DNA of 64,000 nt. Source: Fructilactobacillus cliffordii. Lineage in GTDB: Bacteria; Bacillota; Bacilli; Lactobacillales; Lactobacillaceae. The first letter of the stretch is position 1. Each line of letters starts with the position of its first letter. The notes beneath the pieces are model-generated. The model saw only the letters and a program-made list of their open reading frames with translations. It had not been told where the DNA came from and did no database searches. Shown here piece by piece: positions 50,641-59,214 of this stretch. Made by a program: the position numbers and the translations under genes. The stretch is from the NCBI RefSeq assembly GCF_024029355.1, contig NZ_CP097117.1:1240001-1304000 (forward strand), given 5' to 3'.

Positions 50641-51789
50641 ATCACACGTAAACTAACGGATTCAGTTACATTTCGCCGCGGAGTTACAGTAAACGGGCGG
50701 TTGTTTATGCCACCGATGTTGACCTCGTCGGGAACGGCGGATGGAAGAGCAACTGCAGATACGTTGCAATACTATGCGGCTCGTAGTAAGACCGCCGGGA
50801 TGTTGATTACTGAATATCACTACGTCAGTGAAAATGGAGGACCTAGTGGCGGCGGTCCCTTTGGGCAACAACTCGGGATTTATGATAATCAGCACTTGGA
50901 ATCGATTAAGGCGCTTGCCACCACGATGAAACAAGACGGCGCAAAAGCCATTTTGCAAATTAACCACGGTGGGCTACGCAGTAACGGCTTTGGCGCAGAA
51001 CACGGATATACGTTTGGTCCGAGCGCCATTCATTTCCCGAAGTTGGATTATCAAGTTTTAGAATTAACCACTGATCAAATTCATTCAATTATCCGTGACT
51101 TTGGTTTAGCTACGAAACGGGCCATTGACGCAGGTTTTGATGGCGTTGAAATTCATGGAGCTAATCATTATTTGTTACAACAATTTATGTCGACGTATTC
51201 GAACCGGCGTACAGACGAGTGGGGAGGCTCATTGACCAATCGGATGCGTTTTCCTCTAGCAGTTACGAAGGAAGTTTTGCGGATAGTCAATCAGTACGCT
51301 CCCCAATACTTTATTGTCGGTTACCGGATTAGTCCTGAAGAACTGCATCATGACGGCAGTGGTTACACAATTGCTGATTCTAACCAGTTAGTGAAGGAAC
51401 TGAACAAGTTGAAGCTGGATTACCTGCACGTTTCCATCTTTGGCCACTATTACGATGGTCCCAAGGACAGCAAGCTGAGTTACACGCAAATTTACCGGGA
51501 ATCGCTCGATGACGAAACGAAATTGTTGGCGGTTGGCGGTATATTTAGTGTCGAAGCAGCGCTGGATGCCGTTAACCACTATATGGACATGGTCGGGATG
51601 GCCCGGGGCAGTTTGATTGATCCGTTGTTTGGTTATAAAGTGGACAATGATCAGGCGGATGAAATTGTACATGAGATTTCACCGGAACAGTTGAAACAAA
51701 CGTCCTGGACCAAGGGCTTGTTAGATTCGTTCTCATTGCCCGACAATGGGTTACCACCGTTGCCAAATGGGGATTCGATTAAAAAATAG
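50641..51789 (+). CDS. NADH:flavin oxidoreductase (old yellow enzyme family) with a non-standard start
   Basis: FMN-dependent enoate reductase-like TIM barrel. GGAGAACGG-type residues are replaced but the family marks are clear: MPPMLTSSG near the start, ILQINHGGLRS, FDGVEIHGANHYLLQQF, SNRRTDEWGGSLTNRMRFP and GMARGSLIDP. An N-terminus like that of homologues (TRKLTDSVTFRRGVTVNGR) is encoded in frame upstream of the first standard start codon, TTG at 50701. AGGAGG ends eight bases before an ATC codon at 50641, exactly where a start is expected. Either ATC is the initiator or the original ATG has mutated. From TTG the product is 362 residues; from ATC it is 382. Confidence 0.85.
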   Translation: MTRKLTDSVTFRRGVTVNGRLFMPPMLTSSGTADGRATADTLQYYAARSKTAGMLITEYHYVSENGGPSGGGPFGQQLGIYDNQHLESIKALATTMKQDGAKAILQINHGGLRSNGFGAEHGYTFGPSAIHFPKLDYQVLELTTDQIHSIIRDFGLATKRAIDAGFDGVEIHGANHYLLQQFMSTYSNRRTDEWGGSLTNRMRFPLAVTKEVLRIVNQYAPQYFIVGYRISPEELHHDGSGYTIADSNQLVKELNKLKLDYLHVSIFGHYYDGPKDSKLSYTQIYRESLDDETKLLAVGGIFSVEAALDAVNHYMDMVGMARGSLIDPLFGYKVDNDQADEIVHEISPEQLKQTSWTKGLLDSFSLPDNGLPPLPNGDSIKK

Positions 51790-51795
51790 AGCAGC

Positions 51796-51837
51796 AAAAA
51801 ACTCGCAGAAATGAGATTTCATTTCTACGAGTTTTTT
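51796..51837. terminator. bidirectional terminator between the flavin oxidoreductase gene and gpx
   Basis: AAAAAACTCG and CGAGTTTTTT close a long stem with inner AGAAATGA/TCATTTCT, between converging genes. Confidence 0.9.
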
Positions 51838-51839
51838 AT

Positions 51840-52313
51840 TTAGGCTTGTAATGCCTTTTGAATTTCAGGTTCCAATTTTTCTGGGTTCGTAATTGGAGCG
51901 TAACGGTGAATCAACTTGCCGTCCTTGCCAATCAAGAACTTGGTGTAGTTCCATTTGAGGGGACCGTGGCCGGATTCTTTCTTCAGGTAGGAGAATAACG
52001 GGTCGGTGTCTGCGCCATTGACCTTAATGGTTTGGGTGATGGGGAAAGTGACGCCGTAGTGAATCTGGCAATATTCGGTAATGTTTTTCGAATCCTTCAG
52101 TTCCGTTAAGAATTGGTTGGAAGGAAAGCCGATTACTTCTAAACCTTGGTTGTGGTATTTTTTGTATAGCTTTTCCAAATCCTTTAATTGTCCGGCTAAA
52201 CCGCACTTGCTGGCGGTGTTAACCACGAGGATGACCTTACCTTTAAAGTCGGAAAAATCAATCGGATCGCCGTTTAGTTCTTTGGTTTTGTAATCATAAA
52301 CTGAGTTAAGCAT
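51840..52313 (-). CDS. gpx: glutathione peroxidase-like thiol peroxidase
   Basis: Reduces hydroperoxides, in bacteria such as these probably with thioredoxin rather than glutathione. The 157-residue protein has the peroxidatic Cys in NTASKCGLAGQ, Gln in the GFPSNQF segment and Trp in PLKWNYTKFLI, the catalytic set. The ATG at 52313 has GGAG eight bases upstream; the 12 codons before it are rejected. There is no signal peptide. Confidence 0.94.
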   Translation of the reverse strand: MLNSVYDYKTKELNGDPIDFSDFKGKVILVVNTASKCGLAGQLKDLEKLYKKYHNQGLEVIGFPSNQFLTELKDSKNITEYCQIHYGVTFPITQTIKVNGADTDPLFSYLKKESGHGPLKWNYTKFLIGKDGKLIHRYAPITNPEKLEPEIQKALQA

Positions 52314-52402
52314 GAGAAGGACTCCAATCTGTTGAATTTGATGGTGCACAATTAAAACTGTATCACTTTTGGCTGGGATTGGCTAATGATTGAATTTGAG
52401 GA

Positions 52403-52408
52403 TATAAT
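52403..52408 (+). promoter_or_regulatory. -10 box ahead of the 47-residue acidic gene
   Basis: TATAAT at 52403-52408 with TTGGCT 18 bases upstream (52379-52384). It lies 45 bases before the small gene. Confidence 0.5.
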
Positions 52409-52453
52409 ACCACTAATTAAATAATTAGAGTGATTGATATTAGAGGAGAAACC

Positions 52454-52597
52454 ATGGAGCAAAAATTTCCAAGTGCAGATGATTGGAAGCAAGTACTAAG
52501 CCAAATTCCAATTGAAACCGTTGAATTTGACGAGAATGGCAATTATGATGACGAGAAGCATCCAGAGTTTCATGACTGGATGAAAAATTATAACTAG
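52454..52597 (+). CDS. small acidic protein of unknown function
   Basis: A 47-residue protein, MEQKFPSADDWKQVLSQIPI then an acidic segment ending HDWMKNYN. Net charge is strongly negative and there are three tryptophan-containing amphipathic stretches. GAGGAG lies nine bases before the ATG. I do not recognise a family. It sits between gpx and the Gabija genes but has base composition closer to core genes, so it is probably not part of the defence unit. Confidence 0.65.
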   Translation: MEQKFPSADDWKQVLSQIPIETVEFDENGNYDDEKHPEFHDWMKNYN

Positions 52598-52728
52598 TTA
52601 GTCTTTTAAGAAAAAAGTTACTTATATATAAGAATAATTTGTAAAAATAATGCAAAAATATGTTTTAAATGTTATAGTTTCATAAACTAATTTATTTACT
52701 GTTAATTTATTACAATAGGAGAAAATCA

Positions 52729-54351
52729 GTGGGTTATTTAGAAAAAATTAAAATACATAATTATAAAACCTTTAAAGATTTCGAAATGGATTTTAATAAG
52801 GATTTAAATATTATTGTTGGTGAAAATGGAGTTGGAAAAACAAGTATATTAGAATCAATTGGTATAGTGCTCAACCAATACATATTCTTTAACAATCCCA
52901 ACTTCGTCAATCATTTATTTAATAAAAGTTCTATAGACGAATTTAAAAATAATGACATTAAAGATATAAAAGAGCTACCCTATATAAAAATAGAAGCATA
53001 CTTTAATTTTGATAATGAACAAGATATTAATTTAAGTAAATTCAATGGAACCAATTATTCTGAATTACATTCCTATAATAATGAACCTAAATATGGGATT
53101 ACTTTTGAATTTAAATTCGATGAAAGTTTTGAGGATGTTATTAGTATTGATGAACTAAATTCAAGTTATATTATCCCAACTGATTATTATAAGTCAACGT
53201 GGACTACTTTTGCTGGTTGCTCATATAAAAGATTCCAAAATCCTTTAAAATCAATAATTATTGATAATTCTATAAATAAAAATGATGTTTATGGATCATA
53301 TTCTCGAAATCTGTTTAACAGTAAAATTGATTCAATAGAAAGAACAAAAATTGAATATAAATTTAGTAATCAAATGAAAAAGTTAATTAATGAAATTTCT
53401 TATGAGCATAAAGAGTCTTTATTTTTGGATGATGATAAAAAATTTTCTGTTAATGAAGAAAAAAGCAAACTAGATAAATTATTAGATATTGAAGAAAATG
53501 ACATTTCGATAAGTGATATGGGTTCTGGTGAAGAGGAACTTTTAAAAACGGAGCTTTCTTTAAATAATAAAAACGATTCAAAATTGATTTTAATTGAAGA
53601 ACCTGAGAATCATCTAAGTTTTTCAAATACCAAAAAGCAAATTTCATTGATTATAAAAAGAAAAAATGATTGCCAAATAATTTTAACTACACATGAATCT
53701 ATGATTTTGAATAAGTTAAATTTGAGTAAAGCAATTTGGATTAACAATTCTAAATCTAAATCATTGAAGAATCTTCATGAAGATACACAATCGTTTTTTG
53801 AAAAAGCTGGTAATTTTGACATATTAACATTTATTTTAGCTAATAAAGTTATGTTAGTTGAAGGTCCATCGGAATTTATTTTATTTCCAATATTTTTTCA
53901 AAAAATGTATGAAGAAAAAACACTTGATAGTGAAAAAATAGAAATATTAACTATGAATGGAATAAAATATAAACGATTTGTAGAAATAGCAAACGATTTA
54001 AAAAAGTATACGGCTGCTTTCATAGATAATGATGGGAATCAAAATAGAATAAATTATTTTGATTCATTCAACGATAGTGAGAATTATATCAATGTTTTTA
54101 CAGAAGCTGACAAAAGTAATTTAACATTTGAAAATGCTTTATATAACGAGTCTAATGCAAATAAAGATCTTATAAAGAGTATTTTAAATTTAAGCGATGA
54201 AAATCCAGAAGAGATTATCAGTAAAATGAAGAATGATAAAACGGGTTTTGCAATAAAACTTTTTGACCATATGAAGGATAATATGGACACTAATATTGAT
54301 ATTCCTAATTATATAAAAAGAGGTTTTGAATATCTTGAAAAAGGGAAATAA
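52729..54351 (+). CDS. gajA: GajA: OLD-family ATPase/TOPRIM nuclease of a Gabija system
   Basis: A 540-residue protein. The ABC-type ATPase has Walker A GENGVGKT at 31-38, the signature region DMGSGEEELL and Walker B LILIEEPENHLS. A C-terminal TOPRIM nuclease domain begins near residue 380 with VMLVEGPSEFILFP and has AAFIDNDGN as the second metal site. In Gabija, GajA nicks DNA when nucleotide pools fall during phage infection. The GTG start follows AGGAG by eight bases. The next gene starts inside its last 26 bases, so the two are translated together. Very AT-rich. Confidence 0.9.
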   Translation: MGYLEKIKIHNYKTFKDFEMDFNKDLNIIVGENGVGKTSILESIGIVLNQYIFFNNPNFVNHLFNKSSIDEFKNNDIKDIKELPYIKIEAYFNFDNEQDINLSKFNGTNYSELHSYNNEPKYGITFEFKFDESFEDVISIDELNSSYIIPTDYYKSTWTTFAGCSYKRFQNPLKSIIIDNSINKNDVYGSYSRNLFNSKIDSIERTKIEYKFSNQMKKLINEISYEHKESLFLDDDKKFSVNEEKSKLDKLLDIEENDISISDMGSGEEELLKTELSLNNKNDSKLILIEEPENHLSFSNTKKQISLIIKRKNDCQIILTTHESMILNKLNLSKAIWINNSKSKSLKNLHEDTQSFFEKAGNFDILTFILANKVMLVEGPSEFILFPIFFQKMYEEKTLDSEKIEILTMNGIKYKRFVEIANDLKKYTAAFIDNDGNQNRINYFDSFNDSENYINVFTEADKSNLTFENALYNESNANKDLIKSILNLSDENPEEIISKMKNDKTGFAIKLFDHMKDNMDTNIDIPNYIKRGFEYLEKGK

Positions 54352-55426
54352 TTCTAAAATTGTATTTGCAGTAGCGGGTTCCGGTAAGACGACAGAAATT
54401 GGAAAAGAAATAAGTTATAACAAAGATAAAAATAATTTATTAATTACTTTTACTAATCAAAATGTCGAAAATATAAAAATAGGAATACAGAAATTTTGTG
54501 ATGAAGGAATACCTGAAAATACAATTGTTTTAACTTATACAAAATTTTTATATTATTGGCTTATAATACCTTTTAAAAAAATTATTAAAGTCGGTAAAGA
54601 TAATTTTTGTATATCAGAAGGAATTACAATTGAAACTCCAGAACCTCAAAGAATAAATGGTAAATCTAATCATAAGTATCGTAAAAATGACGATTATAGA
54701 CATTACGTTAATAGAAATAAACAACTATATGCATCTAGATTATCGGAATTGTTTAATAATCAAAAGGCTTGTACAAAAAAGTTGATAATAAAAAGATTGA
54801 ATTACTTCACAGACAATATATATATAGATGAATTTCAGGATTTTACGGGTAAAGATTTTGATTTACTTATGCAAATATCTGATTATTTGAATGATGCAAA
54901 ATTAACAATGTTTGGAGATTTTTTTCAAAGCCAGGTTTCTATGTCTGATCAAAGGAATCTTTCTCCGTATAAAGAAGGTAATTTTGATAAATTCAAATTC
55001 GATTTAAAAACGAAGCATAATATTGCAATAGATGAAAATAGTTTAAAAAGATCATATAGATGTCCTCCGAAAACTTGTGATTTTATTAGAGATAATTTGG
55101 GAATTAACATATTTTCTAAATCAAATGGTGATGGTGAAGTAACTATTGAAAAAGACTCAAAACGAATTACTGAAATATTAAATGATAAAAATATTGTAAA
55201 GTTATATTGGAATAGTAATCATAATGAATATGGCAATTTTGAGCCATATAATAAATGGGGATATTCAAAAGGAGATACTTATAATAATGTCGCAATAATT
55301 CTAACTAAAACGGTGAAAACAAAATTAAGAGAAAATAATCTATATAATCTAAACCCAAAAACAAAAAATAGTTTTTATGTTGCTCTAACAAGATCAAAAG
55401 GAAATACCTATTTAATCTGTAATTAA
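54326..55426 (+). CDS. gajB: GajB: UvrD-like helicase of a Gabija system
   Basis: A 366-residue SF1 helicase: Walker A AGSGKTT at 17-23, LLITFTNQNVENI (motif Ia), IYIDEFQDF (motif II), TMFGDFFQSQ (motif III), RSYRCPP (motif IV) and FYVALTRSKGNTYLI (motif VI) at the very C-terminus. It is shorter than typical GajB of about 490 residues, yet it has the first and last motifs, so a subdomain is likely missing rather than the gene cut. It starts at TTG 54326; a second TTG at 54335 is possible. GajB should sense single-stranded ends and activate GajA. Confidence 0.88.
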   Translation: MNILKKGNNSKIVFAVAGSGKTTEIGKEISYNKDKNNLLITFTNQNVENIKIGIQKFCDEGIPENTIVLTYTKFLYYWLIIPFKKIIKVGKDNFCISEGITIETPEPQRINGKSNHKYRKNDDYRHYVNRNKQLYASRLSELFNNQKACTKKLIIKRLNYFTDNIYIDEFQDFTGKDFDLLMQISDYLNDAKLTMFGDFFQSQVSMSDQRNLSPYKEGNFDKFKFDLKTKHNIAIDENSLKRSYRCPPKTCDFIRDNLGINIFSKSNGDGEVTIEKDSKRITEILNDKNIVKLYWNSNHNEYGNFEPYNKWGYSKGDTYNNVAIILTKTVKTKLRENNLYNLNPKTKNSFYVALTRSKGNTYLICN

Positions 55427-55729
55427 TTATTGTATCTTAAACAGTATTCCTCATCAGATATCTATACCTTATAAGTTAAAGTGAACATTTATTATAATTA
55501 GGCGGATTGTTTCTGATATTTTATCAGCGATAATCTGCCTAATTTTATTTTATTTCTTTCTATTTTATGGCATTTAATCCATTTTTAAATATTATCGATT
55601 TTTACTTTTAATTTTTCGAAGAAACTTTCAGTTCAGGAATTGTCTAATTAGCAATCTGTATAGTAATTCAATTTAATCATTGATAAAATGAAATAAAAAT
55701 AACTTAAATTTTTATTAGGAGAACTTGTC
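55427..55729. other. AT-rich intergenic region holding one hairpin repeat
   Basis: No open reading frame or RNA gene is seen in this 303-base gap apart from the hairpin repeat described separately. Its composition matches the Gabija block. Confidence 0.6.
55497..55543 (+). repeat. hairpin repeat, copy 1 (downstream of gajB)
   Basis: ATTAGGC...GCCTAAT arms enclose an inner CTGATA/TATCAG hairpin and are followed by TTTTATTTTATTT. The core TCTGATATTTTATCAGCGAT is shared with copy 2. It may act as a terminator for gajB. Confidence 0.8.
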
Positions 55730-56557
55730 GTGAGACCTTTTTATTTTATTGTCGGAATTATTTTAATTGCTGTTGGAATTTACTATTTAAATAAAAACCG
55801 TAATAATTCTAAATCTCCAGCAGAAAAAAACTTTTGGTTAATATATGGTAGTTTAGTTTTAGGGAGCGTACTGCTAATTGGTTCACTAAGAATAGAAATA
55901 CTAACTAGTTTAGGCATTTTAGTATTGTTTATTCTATTGATTTATTGTGGCATTCAACTTTATCAAAATCGAAATAAAGCCAAAGAGAAAAGAAAATCAC
56001 AATGGACATCCAGATTGATTCTAGTTATTATTGCATTATTTGCAATTGGATTTGCTGGTGAAACAAATGGTAATCAAAAAGCTAATCATTCAAGTAATCA
56101 GCAAACAAGCCAAAAGCATAATAACAATAAACAAAAACCTAAACCTAAAAAAAGTGAAAATAGCAACGACCAAAAAGAAAAGAATGATAAAGAAACTGAA
56201 AATAAAAAACAAAAAGATGATAATCCTGAACAAAAGAAAGATGACGTTCAAAAGCAAAACGAAAATAATCAACAAGAAGATAAAAATAATCAGCAAGAAC
56301 AAAATCAACAAAATGATGATTCAGACAAGCAAAATAGCAATCAACCTGTTAATCAATCAAATTCTTCTCTCAACAATCAGCAAGCAGATGATTCAACAAA
56401 AGTTAACAGTACGTCCGGATCAGTTGTTGGTAATAGTAAAACCATGACTTATCATACTGCCGATCAAGCAAACTATCGAATTAGTAGTAGCAACGTAGTT
56501 TACTTTAATTCTGAAGCAGATGCGCAAGCGGCCGGTTATCATAAGTCTTTACGCTAA
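55730..56557 (+). CDS. membrane protein with low-complexity linker and C-terminal sunset-like domain
   Basis: A 275-residue protein. There are four hydrophobic segments near residues 4-20, 36-52, 56-76 and 93-110. A highly repetitive hydrophilic linker rich in Lys, Asn, Gln, Glu and Asp spans about 115-225. The C-terminal domain (about 230-275) with TADQANYRISSSNVVYFNSE and then ADAQAAGYHKS is the small Ada-like 'sunset' module common at the end of lactobacillus secreted or membrane proteins and nucleases. It starts at GTG after AGGAG. The linker is composition-biased, not an exact tandem repeat. Function unknown. It lies between two copies of the same hairpin element. Confidence 0.75.
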   Translation: MRPFYFIVGIILIAVGIYYLNKNRNNSKSPAEKNFWLIYGSLVLGSVLLIGSLRIEILTSLGILVLFILLIYCGIQLYQNRNKAKEKRKSQWTSRLILVIIALFAIGFAGETNGNQKANHSSNQQTSQKHNNNKQKPKPKKSENSNDQKEKNDKETENKKQKDDNPEQKKDDVQKQNENNQQEDKNNQQEQNQQNDDSDKQNSNQPVNQSNSSLNNQQADDSTKVNSTSGSVVGNSKTMTYHTADQANYRISSSNVVYFNSEADAQAAGYHKSLR

Positions 56558-56608
56558 AATGGATCATTTTGATCTGTACCATATGATTTAAAATAAATAT
56601 TTATTGTA

Positions 56609-56655
56609 ATTAGGTGATTTGTTCCTGATATTTTATCAGCGATAAGCCACCTAAT
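56609..56655 (+). repeat. hairpin repeat, copy 2 (downstream of the sunset-domain gene)
   Basis: ATTAGGTG...CACCTAAT arms around the same CTGATATTTTATCAGCGATA core as copy 1, followed by TTTTATTT. The outer stem differs from copy 1 by paired changes (C-G to T-A), which keeps the fold. Confidence 0.8.
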
Positions 56656-56773
56656 TTTATTTGAAATTGTTCCTTGTTGTAGAATTTAATTCATTTTTGA
56701 TTATCTTCGTTAGTTCATATTTTTCCTTATATAACTAAGAGGATTATCATCATAAAAATACTCTACCGCTGCT

Positions 56774-57367
56774 TTATATTTCATTATTTTCATATACAAT
56801 CTTCAAAAAATTCTCCACAATCCGTTCCCCCAAACCAGCTTCCGTCAAAATCGATTCCGGATGAAACTGAACGCCATACATCCGTTGGCTGGGAATTTCA
56901 GCCGCCATTAATTCTTGATGCTCATCGACGGCTGTTATCCTAAACTCAACCGGAAGGGAAGCTCGTTCACCGACTAGGGAGTGATAACGAGCGACCGTTC
57001 CAGTTGTTCCCGCCCCGCGAAAGAGGACACTGGTATCATCAAGTTGTAACCGGGAAGTTTTTCCGTGCATCAAGTGTTGGGCGGGAACTACCTGTCCGTC
57101 ACAAGCTTGAATCATGACTTGTAAGCCCATGCAGACGCCGAGCATTGGAATCTGACCTTGTAACTGGCGCACCACGTCCAAACTCACTCCCGCATCATCC
57201 GGATTTCCAGGACCGGGAGAAAGGACGATTCCGGCTGGGTGGAGTGCCTGAATCTCAGTCACCGTCAGCTCGTCGTTTTTGATCACCTGGATGTCGGTTG
57301 TAAACTGACCGAGCAGTTGATACAGGTTATACGTAAAACTGTCGTAGTTATCAATCAATAAAATCAT
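56774..57367 (-). CDS. trpG: anthranilate synthase component II (glutamine amidotransferase)
   Basis: Class I glutamine amidotransferase supplying ammonia to TrpE. The 197-residue protein starts MILLIDNYDSFTYNL. It has the catalytic Cys79 in GVCMGLQ (GVCLGHQ is commoner), the LSPGPGNPDDAG oxyanion segment and the QFHPES His/Glu pair near residue 170. It overlaps the 3' end of trpE by 17 bases. As in many bacilli it may also serve folate synthesis, but the T-box upstream of trpE points to tryptophan. Confidence 0.94.
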   Translation of the reverse strand: MILLIDNYDSFTYNLYQLLGQFTTDIQVIKNDELTVTEIQALHPAGIVLSPGPGNPDDAGVSLDVVRQLQGQIPMLGVCMGLQVMIQACDGQVVPAQHLMHGKTSRLQLDDTSVLFRGAGTTGTVARYHSLVGERASLPVEFRITAVDEHQELMAAEIPSQRMYGVQFHPESILTEAGLGERIVENFLKIVYENNEI

Positions 57368-58757
57368 CTGCTAGGACCTCCTGATGAGTGGCTCCTGCCA
57401 GTGCCTGGTGCACCACTCGAGTTTTATTGAAACATTCTTGATATTCGTGCTTTCCAACGCTGTCAGCCACGATTCCCGCGCCCGATTGCACCAGCAGTTG
57501 GTCTCCTTTTTGCTGCGCCAAACGAATTCCGATGGCAAAGTCACAGTCGCCGTTAAAGTCGAGGTAGCCAAAGGTCCCACCGTAGAGCCCGCGTTTTTGT
57601 TGCTCGAGTTGGGCAATGATTTTGAGGGCCGAACTCTTGGGCGCTCCGGATAAGGTTCCGGCGGGAAAGACGGCTTGGAGGGCATCAAGTGCAGACTGCT
57701 TGGGCTCAATCTCACTTTCAACGGTCGAAGCGAGGTGCATGACCTGTTGATATTTGTGCAACTGCATGTGTTCGGTGACCCGAACAGAGTTAAACTGGCT
57801 CACAGCTCCCAGATCATTACGACCCAAGTCGACGAGCATGTTGTGCTCGGCACTTTCCTTGGGATCGCTTAGTAGTTCTTGCGCCATTTGTTCGTCCTCG
57901 GCAGTATTTTTGCCCCGGCGCCTGGTTCCGGCTAACGGAAAAGTAGCGAGGTGCGAGCCCTTCTTTCGCAGTAAGGTTTCGGGCGAAGCAGTGGCTGCTT
58001 GAAAGTCGCCACAGCTGAAGTAACAATGGTAGTTTCCCGTGAGTTCCTGGTACAACGCGAGCAGACTCCCCGTGACCTGACCGACCAGGGGATTGGACAA
58101 GATGAGTTGGAAAATGTCACCCCGATAAATATGGTCGACAACTTGATCAATCAATCGGGTATAGGTCGGTTGGTCGTAGCCTGGTTGCAGGGGCTGCGTT
58201 AGGTGCAATGGGGGTGCAGTGGTAAAGCTAGCCTGTAAGCGCTGCAGCTCTTGCCTCAATTCCGCTAACGTGTCTGGTTCACCCGCGGGCAGATTCTGAA
58301 TCAGAGTAACTTCGTTCGTTTCTGTAGCAAAGCCCACTACTTCTGTGAAGAGGAGAAAAACGGCATCATCAAAATCGTATGGATTAGCCACTGCCGGAAT
58401 GTTGGGAAAGAGTTCACGACTATAATCGTAGGACAGGTACCCCACTAATCCGCCAGAAAAGGGGAGTGGTTGGTCTGCTGCATCGAAATGATATTCCTGC
58501 AGTAATTGTTCGAGGTAAGGTTGCAGTTTTTTTGAAACAGAGTTCCCGTTGGTTGTAATCACGTGGTTCCGATAGGTAATCCGTTGTTGCGGATGCAACC
58601 CCAAGTAAATGATGCGCTGATCATTAAAAGCCGGCTGACCTGTGAGATCAAACAGGTAACCAGCGCCGGGATGCTCTTGATGAGCCTGCGCCATGATCTG
58701 AGTGGGATTAAAGTCGGGGTCGTAATACTTAGTAACATGTCTTACATAATTTGTCAT
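57351..58757 (-). CDS. trpE: anthranilate synthase component I
   Basis: Converts chorismate to anthranilate. The 468-residue protein has an N-terminal domain and the chorismate-binding domain, with FPLAGTRRRGKN, ELLSDPKESAEHNMLVDLGRND and the ending QSGAGIVADSVGKHEYQEC. A shorter N-terminus than enteric TrpE is seen, but the feedback-type residues cannot be judged by eye; PabB is the main alternative. The ATG is preceded by GGAGGTTACAC. A tryptophan T-box controls it, which supports TrpE. It is divergent from trpD. Confidence 0.93.
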   Translation of the reverse strand: MTNYVRHVTKYYDPDFNPTQIMAQAHQEHPGAGYLFDLTGQPAFNDQRIIYLGLHPQQRITYRNHVITTNGNSVSKKLQPYLEQLLQEYHFDAADQPLPFSGGLVGYLSYDYSRELFPNIPAVANPYDFDDAVFLLFTEVVGFATETNEVTLIQNLPAGEPDTLAELRQELQRLQASFTTAPPLHLTQPLQPGYDQPTYTRLIDQVVDHIYRGDIFQLILSNPLVGQVTGSLLALYQELTGNYHCYFSCGDFQAATASPETLLRKKGSHLATFPLAGTRRRGKNTAEDEQMAQELLSDPKESAEHNMLVDLGRNDLGAVSQFNSVRVTEHMQLHKYQQVMHLASTVESEIEPKQSALDALQAVFPAGTLSGAPKSSALKIIAQLEQQKRGLYGGTFGYLDFNGDCDFAIGIRLAQQKGDQLLVQSGAGIVADSVGKHEYQECFNKTRVVHQALAGATHQEVLADDFID

Positions 58758-58783
58758 TGTGTAACCTCCAAAATAAAGAGCAT

Positions 58784-59060
58784 AAAAAAAGTCCGCCTAT
58801 AACAAGTAATTGTTAAGGACGGACAGTTTGATCCGCGGTGCCACCTTAATTGGAGGGTGCTTAAAAAAAGCCCCACCCGCCTCAGCGAAGAACAATCATT
58901 CTCCCGGAAACTGACGTATTCCAACACGTCACTAAGTACTCGGTGCTCGGCCTTTGATAGTGCCCTCGGTGGTCCATTTAACTACGGGTTGCTTGACTGA
59001 TCTCTCACCACCATCATTTCGCTGACAAGGTCGCGTAATCTTGATCTCCACGTCATCGGT
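58784..59060 (-). promoter_or_regulatory. tryptophan T-box riboswitch controlling trpEG
   Basis: On the minus strand the T-box sequence AAGGTGGCACCGCGGA (58847-58832) precedes a terminator GTCCGTCC...GGCGGAC with T7 (58824-58784). The specifier region reads AAATGGACC with codon TGG at 58976-58974, so uncharged tRNA-Trp should stabilise the antiterminator. The AGTGA/GAACG-like internal elements lie between. Transcription should begin from the minus-strand promoter near 59110. Confidence 0.92.
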
Positions 59061-59112
59061 TTTAGATAACTAATTTGGTTGTAGTTATCGACGGTTCAAA
59101 TTGATTTTTCTT

Positions 59113-59141
59113 AGCCTAAAACATTTCAAAGTTAATGTCAA
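59113..59141 (-). promoter_or_regulatory. promoter of trpEG
   Basis: TTGACA (59141-59136), 17-base spacer, TAGGCT (59118-59113). The -10 is weak. It is back to back with the trpDCFBA promoter 25 bases away. Confidence 0.6.
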
Positions 59142-59165
59142 TGCTAAAAAAATTTAAATTTATTC

Positions 59166-59194
59166 TTGACAATGATTTTATTGCTCGTTATGAT
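59166..59194 (+). promoter_or_regulatory. promoter of trpDCFBA
   Basis: TTGACA (59166-59171), 17-base spacer, TATGAT (59189-59194): a near-consensus promoter. Confidence 0.85.
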
Positions 59195-59214
59195 TAGCAA
59201 CAATTAAATCCAAC

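Noticed and set aside
56061-56440. Open frame in another phase within the low-complexity linker of the sunset-domain gene
   Set aside because: It is a Lys/Ile/Asn-rich shadow of the repetitive linker with no start signal.
55497-56655. CRISPR array
   Set aside because: Only two hairpin copies 1.1 kb apart, with a gene between them and no spacer-repeat pattern; no cas genes are seen in the window.
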